Shown one piece after another: positions 1 through 9,002 of a stretch of 64,000 bases of DNA (position 1 is the stretch's first letter; every line of letters begins with the position of its first letter). The notes under the pieces were generated by a model. The model was not told where the DNA came from. It saw nothing but the letters and a program-made list of their open reading frames with translations, and did not search any database. The translations under genes were made by a program, and so were the position numbers. Origin of the DNA: Pseudomonas viciae (GTDB taxonomy: Bacteria; Pseudomonadota; Gammaproteobacteria; Pseudomonadales; Pseudomonadaceae); the NCBI RefSeq assembly GCF_004786035.1, contig NZ_CP035088.1, forward strand, positions 3,880,001 through 3,944,000. The letters run 5' to 3'.

Positions 1-276
1 TGCCAACGCCGTCGGGCAATGTTCAAAAGCCAACGGTGTGCCGTCTGTCAAATAAAGTCGATGCGAGCCACAGAAACGATCACCGTTCTCCCCCAATGCC
101 GGGGTTCTCCCCCACAGTTCGGCGGCCTCGCTGTTGTACCGGACGAGCCAGCCTTGGCGATCACAGAGATACACTGCACCCGGAATGGCCTCGAGCGCGC
201 TTGTTCCTATGGAAACCAAACTGTCGTACTCGCTCAGGGTAAACGTTTCCCTGGCAAGCTCTTCAACATTCGACAT
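1..276 (-). CDS. PAS-domain sensor protein, N-terminal part (runs off left edge)
   Basis: The reverse strand is open from an ATG at 276 to the window edge, giving 92 residues that begin MSNVEELARETF. Residues 17-92 read as a PAS domain with the pattern AIPGAVYLCDRQGWLVRYN, then LWGR and CGSHRLY..DGTPL. This version of PAS is common at the front of sensor histidine kinases and related signalling proteins. The output domain lies outside the window, so kinase activity is only an inference. No strong Shine-Dalgarno was seen before the ATG, so the start could lie slightly elsewhere. Confidence 0.7.
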   Translation of the reverse strand, partial: MSNVEELARETFTLSEYDSLVSIGTSALEAIPGAVYLCDRQGWLVRYNSEAAELWGRTPALGENGDRFCGSHRLYLTDGTPLAFEHCPTALA

Positions 277-802
277 CAATCAATCCTCAATCCGCCTGGC
301 TGAAACGTCCCTGCTGTCTGTCGACCGAAAAATTATCATCCTGAGTCAGCGATCCCAGCTCGGATTAACCCGATTGAATGCGGGTACGGATATTTTTAAA
401 AACTGCAGTGCTGAACTCTTGATCCTGATTCGCTTTGCTAGTTCATAAAAACCCCGCACCTCGTAACCGTTAGTTCTCACATCCAGGCCCGTCGGGGCGT
501 TTCGAGGACGGTTGCGCCCCTGATCACCGTCGGGATTTTCCTGCCGCGCTGCTCGCCAATGGCTGCATTGCATCAGAGCCCGAAACCTTCAGCCCGTTGG
601 CGTCGTCCTCCAGCGGGCACAGCCACAAACCAGGCAAACGAAGCCCCCGACCGTCGACCTCAATGGGCGCTGATCAGCCTGGCTATTCTTTTGCGTCATA
701 GTCGTGACGGCATGCCCACACAAATGGTTGTTTCAAACGTGAAACCCGCGTTTCCAGTTTAGGTTACGATGAGCAAACGAGAAGATCAGGAGGATCTTGA
801 GC
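277..802. other. Intergenic region with no recognisable gene
   Basis: These 526 bases separate the leftward PAS gene from the rightward response regulator. Small open frames on both strands (for example 346-573 minus and 559-762 plus) give proteins with no domain, poor Pseudomonas-like composition and no convincing ribosome binding site. The region most likely carries the divergent promoters. An AGGAGG at 788-793 belongs to the response regulator gene. Confidence 0.5.
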
Positions 803-1453
803 ATGACGTGCAGGGTAATAGTGGCCGATGACCACCCACTGTTTCGCGAAGGGATGCTGAAAACCATAGAACGACTTCTACCGACGGCGTCCATAGAACA
901 AGCCGGCAACCTTGATGAGGTATTGGCGCTCGCGCGGTCGGGTGCGGAAGTGGACTCGCTGATTCTTGATTTGCGCTTCCCCGGTATCAAATCGCTGCAG
1001 GTCATAGGGCATTTGCGCAACGAGTTCAAACGCACCTCAATCATTGTGGTTTCAATGATTGACGACATCGACATTATTTCCCAGGTGATGTCACTGGGTG
1101 CAGACGGTTTTATTGGAAAGAATATCGACCCCGTCGGCATAGCCGACGCCATCATGGCAATTCGCGAAGGCGAAGTGATCGTCAGGTACCACTCGGAAAA
1201 TTCGATCCTGGACGACTTGCAGTCAGCGTCGCTTACTCAACTGACCGCGCGCCAGCGCCAAGTACTGGGCTTGGTGGCTGATGGCAAGACCAATAAGGAA
1301 ATCGCCAAGGCACTTGGCATTTCACCCTTCACGGTTCGCATCCATGTATCAAGCTTGCTAAAAGCCCTGGGAGTCCCGACCCGCGCGGCCGCCGCCGCAC
1401 AACTCTCCAATTATCCCAGCAGTGGCGCCTGGCCAGAAAAAAACAAACCGTAG
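803..1453 (+). CDS. NarL/FixJ-family response regulator
   Basis: The product is 216 residues: a receiver domain (about 1-125) followed by a LuxR-type helix-turn-helix (about 145-205, containing [22 protein letters not shown]). The acidic pair D9-D10 and the probable phosphoacceptor D56 in [10 protein letters not shown] are present, as is the conserved lysine in FIGKNI. The ATG at 803 is preferred over the TTG at 797 because AGGAGG at 788-793 is then about 9 bases away. The protein probably activates or represses transcription after phosphorylation. The cognate kinase is not certain. The PAS protein on the left and the hybrid kinase at 2467 are both candidates. Confidence 0.85.
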   Translation: MTCRVIVADDHPLFREGMLKTIERLLPTASIEQAGNLDEVLALARSGAEVDSLILDLRFPGIKSLQVIGHLRNEFKRTSIIVVSMIDDIDIISQVMSLGADGFIGKNIDPVGIADAIMAIREGEVIVRYHSENSILDDLQSASLTQLTARQRQVLGLVADGKTNKEIAKALGISPFTVRIHVSSLLKALGVPTRAAAAAQLSNYPSSGAWPEKNKP

Positions 1454-1823
1454 ATGGGTCGGCCTTGAGCCTGTCTCCCTACAAAGCAACGGTATAAAAA
1501 TATAAGTGTAATGGTCAAAAAGTTATATACAGCGTCATCCTCGCTAACCTGCTCACCGCCATAGCACACTTGTGCTATGGCCTGCTCCAGCTTTTACACT
1601 CTACTCTGTGAGTGCTCTATTAAGGCTGACGCGAGCAGTCCAAATACTTAGACAATAAATGAGCCATACGCCGGGCAGGCGACCGCGCGTATCGATGCTT
1701 TGTGGCTTGCGGGCCCTATTGGGTTAAACAGATCGATTGGCTGCGCAACGCTGGGCCAACTTCACCGCTTGTTCGGTCGAAGAATGGAACGGTCCTGAAA
1801 ACAATCACTCAAGGTAAGTCTCT
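1454..1823. other. Intergenic region with a perfect palindrome
   Basis: This 370-base stretch between the response regulator and the lipoprotein gene has no credible open frame. It contains a striking inverted repeat at 1558-1581 (listed separately). The part just after the response regulator is AT-rich (about 1490-1530), which suits a promoter. Confidence 0.5.
1558..1581. promoter_or_regulatory. 24-base palindrome, candidate operator
   Basis: Two perfect 11-base arms, GCCATAGCACA and TGTGCTATGGC, are separated by two bases. There is no following T-run, so a terminator is unlikely. The near-absent loop fits a dimeric regulator site better than an RNA hairpin. The NarL-type regulator just upstream is one candidate ligand; this is inference. 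Confidence 0.4.
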
Positions 1824-2339
1824 ATGTCCTTCAATCATGGAAAAACACTAAAAAATGGAATAGCGCTGTGCGTGCTGGCTGGACTCATCAGCGGCTGTAC
1901 AAACACGGGCGACTTAATGAATTCCTTGAACTCGTTGAATTCCTTGAGCGCCTTGAACTCAGGCGCCAAGAAATTCGATGTCACTTATCTAAAACAGACG
2001 ATTTATCCCGGCAAGACGACCAAAACTCAGATTACCCAAATGTTCGGCGCCCCCTCGACTCAAGAACTCAACTCGACAAGTACCAGCAACGAGTCGAATT
2101 GGACTTACGCCAAGCAAGAAGAGGGTCTCGACAGGTATATGAAGTTGGCTAACAAATATGTGTCGGACGAGACGCGCATGAAGATGTATGACGCATCGGC
2201 ACAAATCGCCAAAGTGCAAAAGGTGGCCAGTGACGTCAGCAGTGCAACCGGCACCAACACGTCCCAGGCCCAGGCCCAGGGGACAGTACTGACGATCTAT
2301 TTCGTCGACGATGTGGTGAAATATTACCGAGTCTATTAA
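1824..2339 (+). CDS. BamE/SmpA-like outer membrane lipoprotein
   Basis: The 171-residue product has a lipoprotein signal peptide with lipobox LISGC (Cys at about 25). It is followed by a low-complexity stretch of N-S-L repeats (about 31-46) that acts as a linker. The segment around residues 55-80 (YLKQTIYPGKTTKTQI.QMFGAPS) matches the SmpA/OmlA/BamE fold seen in many small lipoproteins. It is longer than BamE and lies away from any bam gene, so it is a BamE-like paralogue of unknown role, probably in the periplasmic face of the outer membrane. The gene stands alone between two signalling genes. Confidence 0.7.
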   Translation: MSFNHGKTLKNGIALCVLAGLISGCTNTGDLMNSLNSLNSLSALNSGAKKFDVTYLKQTIYPGKTTKTQITQMFGAPSTQELNSTSTSNESNWTYAKQEEGLDRYMKLANKYVSDETRMKMYDASAQIAKVQKVASDVSSATGTNTSQAQAQGTVLTIYFVDDVVKYYRVY

Positions 2340-2354
2340 GGTTCAAGACAACTC

Positions 2355-2407
2355 GCCGACTCGGCATGCCCACTGGCCTGATCGGCCTGGTGGATAGCCG
2401 AGTCGGC
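2355..2407. terminator. Long hairpin downstream of the lipoprotein gene
   Basis: GCCGACTCGGC (2355-2365) and its exact complement GCCGAGTCGGC (2397-2407) can pair across a 31-base loop. The loop holds a weaker inner inverted repeat. It lies 15 bases after the lipoprotein stop and before the kinase. No T-run follows, so it may be a processing or attenuation structure instead of a classical terminator. Confidence 0.4.
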
Positions 2408-2466
2408 CTGATTCACCCTTTCCCAGTACCTGCGCTCAATCCACCCGGTCATAAGGTTGAAGGTCA

Positions 2467-4101
2467 GTGGAAAAGAACAGCGAACTCAATCAGGCTACGG
2501 TACGGCTGATCGTCAGTGCCTGTGCGCTGTTGTACATCATCATCCTGGCCAGCATCGAGACCGATGACGCCGCGGCCTACACGCCGATCATCATTTACAT
2601 CGTGACGTTCATCATTGCGTCGGTGTTCCTGCGCTTGCTTATCCAGCGCAAGCCGGGGCACTTCTTCTGGCGGCGCCTGTTCACCATGCTCCATGACTAC
2701 GCCGGCATTGCGTTTGCCATGGTGCTGGGGGGTGAAGGTGCATTGCCCATTTACGCGGCGCTGCTCTGGGTAACGCTGGGCAACGGAGTGCGCTTCGGCT
2801 CCCGCTACCTGGCACTGGCGACCGTCATCGCACTGTCGGTATTGGTGCTGATTTTCTGGCTCAATCCATTCTGGCGGACCCAGCCGTACCTGTTCCTGAT
2901 GCTAATCGTGACCACCGTCGTGGTGCCGGCCTATGCGCACACTCTGCTCAAGCGTACGCGGATTGCCTCCGAAGAAGCGATCACGGCCAACCAGGAGAAA
3001 TCTCGTTTCCTCGCCCAGGCCAGCCATGACCTGCGCCAACCGATCCACTCCATTGGCCTGTTCACCGCCTGCCTGCGTGACGCCAAGCTAGGCGTGGAAG
3101 AGTTGCGGCTGGTGGATAACATCGACCGTTCGCTGCACACCGTGTCGCAGCTGTTTCGCTCGATCCTCGATATCTACACCCTGGACCACGGCAAACTGGT
3201 GCCACAGTCCGATACGGTTCACTTGGGCGAGCTGCTGCAGGACGTCGTCAAACAGAACACCGAGGCGGCACGCTGGGCGGGGGTTGAGCTGCGCTTGCGT
3301 GCCAGCCCTTACTGGGTCAACGTCAACCCGGGACTGCTGACCACCATGGTTCAGAACCTGCTGTCCAACGCTCTCAAATATGCCCCAGGCCAACCGGTAT
3401 TAATCGGCGTACGCCGCCAGGGAACGGGGCTGGCCGTGGTGATCTACGACAAGGGACGGGGTATCGCCGCCGAGCATTTGCCCGAGGTGTTCAAGGAGTT
3501 TTACCGAGTGCGCCACGTACGCGACAAGGATGTCGAAGGGTTGGGGCTTGGGCTGTCCATCGTCAAGCGCATCAGCCAGTTACTTGAGGTCGATGTGCAC
3601 ATCCATTCCCGGGTCGGACGCGGCACCAAGGTGGCGATCAGCGGCCTGGAGCAAGCTACTCCGAAGATCCTGACGCCCAAGCTGAAGACGGTCCACAGCC
3701 GACTGAACGGGTTGCGGGTATGCCTGGTAGAAGACGATGCCAACGTCTTGATGGCGACCTCGGTGCTGCTGGAAAAATGGGGTTGCAAGGTGCAAACCCA
3801 CAGCGACGACCAAGGGCTGGCCAGCGATTGCGACATCATCATCGCCGACTTCGACCTGGGTACGAAGGTTTCAGGAGCCGAGTGTATCGCGGTCATACGC
3901 GAGCAACGCGGTTGGGAAGTCCCGGCGCTGGTCATTACCGGGCATGAGATAGCGCGGATACGCGAATCCCTGCAAAGCCTGAACATCGCGGTGTTGGCCA
4001 AGCCGGTGCGACCGCCGGAGCTGCGCGCGGTATTGCTGGAATTGGTCAAGGCCAATGGACCCAGGGTGCAACTCGACGTGTCGAAAATCCCTGCAAGCTG
4101 A
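2467..4101 (+). CDS. Membrane hybrid sensor histidine kinase / response regulator
   Basis: The 544-residue protein has about five to six N-terminal membrane segments (residues 10-160) and no separate periplasmic sensor. A dimerisation/phosphoacceptor domain follows with H187 in FLAQASHDLRQPIHS. The ATPase domain has N-box QNLLSNALKYAP (about 297), DKGRGI and GLGLGLSI. A C-terminal receiver has its probable phosphoacceptor at D461. The HDLRQP variant of the H-box is typical of the NahK/ErcS'-type kinases of pseudomonads. Translation starts at GTG 2467. The NarL-type regulator at 803 may be a partner, as ErcS'-like kinases often work with such regulators, but nothing here proves it. Confidence 0.85.
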   Translation: MEKNSELNQATVRLIVSACALLYIIILASIETDDAAAYTPIIIYIVTFIIASVFLRLLIQRKPGHFFWRRLFTMLHDYAGIAFAMVLGGEGALPIYAALLWVTLGNGVRFGSRYLALATVIALSVLVLIFWLNPFWRTQPYLFLMLIVTTVVVPAYAHTLLKRTRIASEEAITANQEKSRFLAQASHDLRQPIHSIGLFTACLRDAKLGVEELRLVDNIDRSLHTVSQLFRSILDIYTLDHGKLVPQSDTVHLGELLQDVVKQNTEAARWAGVELRLRASPYWVNVNPGLLTTMVQNLLSNALKYAPGQPVLIGVRRQGTGLAVVIYDKGRGIAAEHLPEVFKEFYRVRHVRDKDVEGLGLGLSIVKRISQLLEVDVHIHSRVGRGTKVAISGLEQATPKILTPKLKTVHSRLNGLRVCLVEDDANVLMATSVLLEKWGCKVQTHSDDQGLASDCDIIIADFDLGTKVSGAECIAVIREQRGWEVPALVITGHEIARIRESLQSLNIAVLAKPVRPPELRAVLLELVKANGPRVQLDVSKIPAS

Positions 4102-4108
4102 CCCACCG

Positions 4109-4138
4109 CTATCGCGAGCAAGCTTGGCTCCCACAGGG
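4109..4138. repeat. REP-like element
   Basis: The sequence around CGCGAGCAAGCTTGGCTCCC, followed by ACAGGG, matches the common Pseudomonas repetitive extragenic palindrome. It lies just after the kinase stop, between convergent genes, which is the usual location. The central palindrome is slightly imperfect (TTGG instead of TCG). Confidence 0.6.
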
Positions 4139-4203
4139 AATGAGGGTGTGTATGAATCTCGCGGTCGACCCAGAATCCTGGATCGACCTGGAAGAACGCG
4201 GGT

Positions 4204-5559
4204 TCAGCCGACCCAGCCAACGGCCGTCTTGGGTATCACTTCGGACTCATCGAGCTTGGACGCGAACATGCTCACCGCTTCGAGTGCATCCGTCGTCCCA
4301 GCCCTGATTTGCAGGATGACCGAACCCGCCTGGTCTGCCAGCGTGACGCCCCGCAGCGCGCCTTCATGGGTGACGCTCATGCTCGCGACTGCGTCGCGGG
4401 TTTCGGACAGGATCATGCCGATCATCTCGGAAATTTCGGCTGTCGAACGGCTTGTACGCCCAGCCAACTGCCGGACTTCGTCGGCGACCACCGCAAACCC
4501 CCGGCCCTGGTCCCCTGCCCGCGCGGCCTCGATTGCCGCGTTAAGCGCAAGCAGGTTGGTCTGGTCAGCAATGCCGCGAATGGTATTGACGATGGCGGTG
4601 ATTTCTTCTGAACGAGCCCCCAACTGCCCGACCAGACGCCCGGATGCCCCGATGTTGTCGGCGATCTGGCGCATTTCCTTGGCCGTCTGCTGGATGACCT
4701 GCGCGCCTTGTTCGGCGACTTTCTCAGTCTCGGCGGAGATATGATAAGCGCGGGAGGCGCCGCGGGAGTCCTCTTCGAACTTCTCTACCCGCTCGGTGAT
4801 GTCACTGGCAAACTTCACGATCTTGCTCAGTTTGCCTTCGGCATCGTAGACCGGGTTGTAGCTCGCCTCCAGCCACACGACCTTGCCGTGCTTGCCCAGG
4901 CGCTTGAATTGACCGCTGAAAAACTCACCGGCATTCAGACGACGCCAGAAATCACTGTACTCAGCACCGCTGACCAGGTTCGGCTCGCAAAACATCCGGT
5001 GGTGTTTGCCTTTGATCTCGGCCAGCGAATAATTCAAGGTATGGAGGAAGTTATCATTGGCGGTCAAGACGTTACCGCTCAAATCGAACTCGATCACCGC
5101 CATCGCCCGATCGAGTGCTGTAAGACTGCCGCGTGTTTCTGCCTCACTGACGACCCGGGCAGTGACGTCGAGTGCGTACTTGACGACTTTTGCCACGCGG
5201 CCTTGCTCATCCATTACAGGGTTATAACTGGCCTCCAGCCACACGTTCTGGCCCTGGGAGGTGCGTCGCTGAAAAGTGCCGGAAACGAATTGACCGGCCC
5301 GCAGCTGACTCCAGAACTCACGGTACTCGGCACTGCCTGCCAGCGCGGGGGTACAGAAATCCCGATGGGACAGCCCCGCCAACTGCTCGGCGCGGTAGCC
5401 CATGGTTTTCAAGAAGTTTTCGTTGGCGCGCAGGACCTTGCCATCCGGGCTGAACTCGATAACGGCCATCGACCGTTCGAGAGCGCCGACTAATCCCTTG
5501 TATGTTGCCAATTCGGCTGTCCTAGCCGCCAGTTCAGTTTTTAGATTCTTATTAAACAT
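4204..5559 (-). CDS. Cytoplasmic PAS-PAS methyl-accepting chemotaxis protein, BdlA-like
   Basis: The 451-residue product has no membrane segment. Two tandem PAS domains (about 25-140 and 147-260) share the pattern [15 protein letters not shown], followed by WLEASYNPV. The C-terminal half is a chemoreceptor signalling domain with the conserved hairpin tip [20 protein letters not shown]. This architecture and length match BdlA of P. aeruginosa (biofilm dispersion locus) and similar energy/redox-sensing receptors. It probably passes a signal to CheA/CheW. Orthology with BdlA cannot be settled from sequence reading alone, because pseudomonads carry several PAS-PAS receptors. Confidence 0.8.
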   Translation of the reverse strand: MFNKNLKTELAARTAELATYKGLVGALERSMAVIEFSPDGKVLRANENFLKTMGYRAEQLAGLSHRDFCTPALAGSAEYREFWSQLRAGQFVSGTFQRRTSQGQNVWLEASYNPVMDEQGRVAKVVKYALDVTARVVSEAETRGSLTALDRAMAVIEFDLSGNVLTANDNFLHTLNYSLAEIKGKHHRMFCEPNLVSGAEYSDFWRRLNAGEFFSGQFKRLGKHGKVVWLEASYNPVYDAEGKLSKIVKFASDITERVEKFEEDSRGASRAYHISAETEKVAEQGAQVIQQTAKEMRQIADNIGASGRLVGQLGARSEEITAIVNTIRGIADQTNLLALNAAIEAARAGDQGRGFAVVADEVRQLAGRTSRSTAEISEMIGMILSETRDAVASMSVTHEGALRGVTLADQAGSVILQIRAGTTDALEAVSMFASKLDESEVIPKTAVGWVG

Positions 5560-5739
5560 GACGTACCCTCAGCGAACCCGGAAATTAATCGGACCTACAA
5601 GGGTATCGGCTGCCAGGTTGAGCGCTTGATACGCCACGGAGGAAATATGTTTTGACGCCAGGAAACAAGCGTCCAGACAACCTCGACCCTGGCTCAATAA
5701 TTGAAATCATGCTCCAACTCTTGATCGGCGCCCTGCTCC

Positions 5740-6579
5740 TCAAAACCTGAACAACGACCGGGGGGCTTCTACCAGCAATGCATGCTTAAGCGGCGCCGAG
5801 CACTGCAAGGCTTGCAACTGGCTTATCACCGTATCGAACCCGACGTCTTTTTCATGCTGCGTATGTGGCCAGTCGCTGCCCCATACCAAACGGTGCGGGC
5901 CGAAACTCTGCTCCAGCAGGGACAGCGAAGCCCGGGCGAATTCCAGATTCTGTTGATCCGTCCCGGCCAATCGATAGATACCGGAAACCTTCATCCACAC
6001 TCGCCCGCTCAGCCCCAACTCGATCAACTCAGCAAAACCTGGTTGATCGGTGCCCAACCGCGCATCAGGACGGCCGAAGTGATCGATCACCAGCTTGATG
6101 CCAAAGGGCATCAACTGACGAATCAACCCTGGCAAATCCTCGGCATGGCGGTGCAACTCGACATGCCAATCCAACTCAGCGAGGTGGCCGAAAAAATCTC
6201 TCCAGGCGGCGTCGCGAAAGTCAGGCAAGGCTTTGCCCATCAGGTTCAGACGCACGCCGACCACGCCCAGCCGGGCCATGTCGTCCAACACGGTGCGGCT
6301 GACCTCTCGCTCCAGCACCACGACCCCGCGCAATTGCGCCGGAGCCTGCCGCAATGCCGCCAGCAGGTAGCGGTTATCGGTACCGAGAAAGCTCGGCTGC
6401 ACCAATACGCCATGGCTCAGGCCATGGGTTTGCAGATGTTCGAGGTACTGCGCAAGCGTGGCGTCATAGTCGGGGGTATAACGCCGTGCAGTGGCCAGCT
6501 TCAGCTCACGGCTGAACACATGAGCGTGGGCATCGATGCCGGTGATCGGCTTGGAACAGGTATCAAGCATGGGTTTCAT
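5740..6579 (-). CDS. Amidohydrolase-2 family metal-dependent hydrolase
   Basis: The 279-residue product begins with the amidohydrolase metal motif DAHAHVFS (about 16-23). Further hallmarks are HVELHRHAE (about 138), VIDHFGRP (about 163) and VWGSDWPHTQ (about 237). This is the TIM-barrel family that includes 2-pyrone-4,6-dicarboxylate lactonase and 4-sulfomuconolactonase. It probably hydrolyses a lactone or cyclic amide. The gene follows an MFS transporter (18 bases) in the same direction and belongs to the cluster with the GntR regulator and the divergent amidase, which suggests a catabolic pathway for an imported carboxylic or amide compound. The substrate is unknown. Confidence 0.8.
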   Translation of the reverse strand: MKPMLDTCSKPITGIDAHAHVFSRELKLATARRYTPDYDATLAQYLEHLQTHGLSHGVLVQPSFLGTDNRYLLAALRQAPAQLRGVVVLEREVSRTVLDDMARLGVVGVRLNLMGKALPDFRDAAWRDFFGHLAELDWHVELHRHAEDLPGLIRQLMPFGIKLVIDHFGRPDARLGTDQPGFAELIELGLSGRVWMKVSGIYRLAGTDQQNLEFARASLSLLEQSFGPHRLVWGSDWPHTQHEKDVGFDTVISQLQALQCSAPLKHALLVEAPRSLFRF

Positions 6580-6597
6580 CTATCGAGGTGAAAGTCA

Positions 6598-7887
6598 TCA
6601 GGCTCGGGCGCTCTCGGTCCCGCCGGCAGAGGTTTGCACCGATGCCGCCGAGGCTTCAAGGCTGCGGCCTCGGGTTTCCGGCAAACACAGCGCCGCGATC
6701 ACGGCTACGCCATAGGCGATCCCGGCATCGATGCCGATGGCCGAACCCAACGACATGGAGTCGCTCATGTGACCGACCAGGAACGGAAACAGCGCCGAGA
6801 GCACGCGGCCAAAGTTGTAGCAGAACCCCACGCCGGCACCGCGGACATCCGCCGGGTACAACTCGTTGAACAGCGCTCCGAGACTGGCCGGAATGCCGGC
6901 GGCGAAGAAACCGAGCGGGAAGCCCAGGAACAGCATCTGAGTGTTGGTCAGTGGCAGGAATACATAGCACTGCACGGTCACCACGCAGCACAACGCGAAC
7001 AGCACGATGTTTTTGCGCCGGCCTATGCGATCGATCAACAAGCCACTGACCACGCAGCCACACCAGAAGGCAAAGATGATCACAGCCAGGTAGCCGCCAG
7101 AGTTGAGCACCGACAGGTTGCGCTCGGTCTTGAGAAAGGTCGGCAGCCAGGTCATCACCGCGTGATAACCGCCGTGGGCGCCCAGGCCCAACAGCCCGCC
7201 AAACAACGTCACGCGGATCAGTTCAGGGCGAAAGATGCCGGCCAGGGACTTGAAAAAACTTTGCGGGATGACTTTGTCTTTTTGCAGGCGCTGGAAGCTG
7301 TCGGGCTCCTCCACGTTGCGACGCACCCAGATGATCAGGAACGACGGCAGCAGGCCAACGATGAACATCACCCGCCAGGCCATGTCTTGTGGCACAAAAG
7401 AATAGATCAGCGTGAAGACCCCGACCGCCAGCCCCCAACCCACTGCCCAGGCGCTTTGTACCGTGCCCATGACCTTGCCGCGATACTTGGGATTGATGGT
7501 CTCGGCCATCAATACCGCACCGGCGGCCCATTCCCCACCGATCCCGAACCCCTGTAGCGCCTTGACGATCAACAACTGATGAAAACCGGTGACGAATGCG
7601 GACAGGAAGGTGAAGCACGAGAACCACAAAATCATCCACTGCAGCGTGCGCACCCGACCGTAGCGATCCGACAGCGTGCCACCGACCCAGCCACCAATGG
7701 CCGAGGTGACCAGGGTCACGCCGCTGATCAGCCCCGCATCGCCCTTGCTCAAGGCGAACGCGGCGATCAATGCCGGAATCGCCAGGCCGAACATTTGTAC
7801 TTCGAGTGCGTCAAGGGACCATCCGCCGAAGCAGGCCCAAAACGTTTTGCGCTCCCGCGCAGTGACTTGGCGATACCAACTGAACAT
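6598..7887 (-). CDS. MFS transporter, carboxylate/aromatic acid type
   Basis: The 429-residue protein has twelve predicted membrane segments. It carries the MFS signatures GGTLSDRYGRVRT (loop 2-3), GFGIGGEWAAGA and, in the second half, DRIGRRK. The start MFSWYRQVTARERKTFWACFGGW is like the sialic-acid/aromatic-acid symporter group (NanT/YjhB, AAHS). It probably imports the substrate of the neighbouring hydrolases by proton symport. It is transcribed with the amidohydrolase gene and lies downstream of the GntR gene. Confidence 0.85.
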   Translation of the reverse strand: MFSWYRQVTARERKTFWACFGGWSLDALEVQMFGLAIPALIAAFALSKGDAGLISGVTLVTSAIGGWVGGTLSDRYGRVRTLQWMILWFSCFTFLSAFVTGFHQLLIVKALQGFGIGGEWAAGAVLMAETINPKYRGKVMGTVQSAWAVGWGLAVGVFTLIYSFVPQDMAWRVMFIVGLLPSFLIIWVRRNVEEPDSFQRLQKDKVIPQSFFKSLAGIFRPELIRVTLFGGLLGLGAHGGYHAVMTWLPTFLKTERNLSVLNSGGYLAVIIFAFWCGCVVSGLLIDRIGRRKNIVLFALCCVVTVQCYVFLPLTNTQMLFLGFPLGFFAAGIPASLGALFNELYPADVRGAGVGFCYNFGRVLSALFPFLVGHMSDSMSLGSAIGIDAGIAYGVAVIAALCLPETRGRSLEASAASVQTSAGGTESARA

Positions 7888-8022
7888 GATTTTTATCCTT
7901 ATAAATGGAACGAAAGGCAGCCGAGAGCGAACCGCGCCGCTGCAGGGCCAGTCATGGCAAACACAATGGTTAAAACAGCGGCCACCGACGGGCCGCTGAA
8001 CGCTCCGTCAACCCGGCATGGG

Positions 8023-8754
8023 TCAGCGAATTTCCACGCTGTAGCGGAAATGCTCGGCATGCCCGCGAGAGCGACGCCACTCCAGGGGGGTGCCGGCGTA
8101 ATCACGCGCCAGGCGCTCGATCACCACCACCGGACTGTTGACCGGTACCTGCAGCAATCGCGCGTGCACCTCATTCACCGATTCGGCGGTGAGGGTTTCT
8201 TCGGCATAGGCGACAACCTGGCCGCAGGTTTCTTCATAGATGGGGTAAAGCAATGGCCCTTTCTGACTCAAGTCGATCTCGAGCAACGGTTGGAAGCGGC
8301 TACGCGGCAACCAGATTTCTTCGGCGAGCACCGGCTTCACATCCAGCAGACGCACACGCACGATACGAATCACCGGTGCGTCGCCCGGCAGCCCCAGCGC
8401 CTGGGCGACTGCCGAGGGTGCCGGCACTGGCTCGATAGACAAGATGCGGCTCTCCGGCACCCGGCGTTCACCGGCAGCGGTTTGAAACCGGAAGAAACGG
8501 AACAGCGAGGACTGAAACTGAGGCCGGCGAATGAAGGTGCCGCGGCCTTGCTGGCGCTCCAGCACGCCCTCGCTGACCAGCGCATCGACCGCTTTGCGCA
8601 CGGTGCCGGTGGACAGTTGGTATTCCGCCGAAAGCGCGGCCTCGGTAGGAATCGCCTCCCCCGGACGCCAGCGATTGTTGGCGATCTGTTCGGCCAATTG
8701 GTCGCGCAGACGTTGATAAAGCGGCAAGCGGACATCGCTGGAGAGAGAGTTCAT
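8023..8754 (-). CDS. GntR-family regulator (HutC/UTRA subfamily)
   Basis: The 243-residue product has an N-terminal winged helix (about 5-75; PLYQRLRDQLAEQIANNRW, EAALSAEYQLSTGTVRKAV, QGRGTFI). It is followed by a UTRA ligand-binding domain (about 95-240) ending VVVIERLARDYAGTPLEWRRS. Members of this subfamily are usually ligand-relieved repressors of adjacent catabolic genes. It sits between the MFS/amidohydrolase pair and the divergent amidase gene, with a palindrome at 8780-8791 in its own promoter region. Confidence 0.88.
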   Translation of the reverse strand: MNSLSSDVRLPLYQRLRDQLAEQIANNRWRPGEAIPTEAALSAEYQLSTGTVRKAVDALVSEGVLERQQGRGTFIRRPQFQSSLFRFFRFQTAAGERRVPESRILSIEPVPAPSAVAQALGLPGDAPVIRIVRVRLLDVKPVLAEEIWLPRSRFQPLLEIDLSQKGPLLYPIYEETCGQVVAYAEETLTAESVNEVHARLLQVPVNSPVVVIERLARDYAGTPLEWRRSRGHAEHFRYSVEIR

Positions 8755-8779
8755 TGACCTTATTCACCTTGTTATCTAG

Positions 8780-8791
8780 TCATATATATGA
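8780..8791. promoter_or_regulatory. Candidate GntR operator
   Basis: TCATATATATGA is a perfect 12-base palindrome 26 bases upstream of the GntR start and within the divergent intergenic region shared with the amidase gene. AT-rich palindromes are usual for GntR/HutC repressors. Autoregulation is inferred from position only. Confidence 0.4.
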
Positions 8792-9002
8792 ATATGGGTG
8801 GCGAGTATTTGCTCAGGCTGGATCGTTGTCAAGAATGAACCGAGTACCTTGTGGACCAGTGGTGAAGAATCCATTACCGAATAGACCCTCAGACTGCAGG
8901 CGTAGTACAGTGGGCAAAAGCCGATAAATATCCACTTTGAGATGCCAGGATCTGATTTTGTACGGCCCTGCACTGTCATCCCTCTGCCGCGACGGTAATA
9001 GC

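Noticed and set aside
346..762. Small open frames between the PAS gene and the response regulator
   Set aside because: No domain, no convincing ribosome binding site, and unusual composition.
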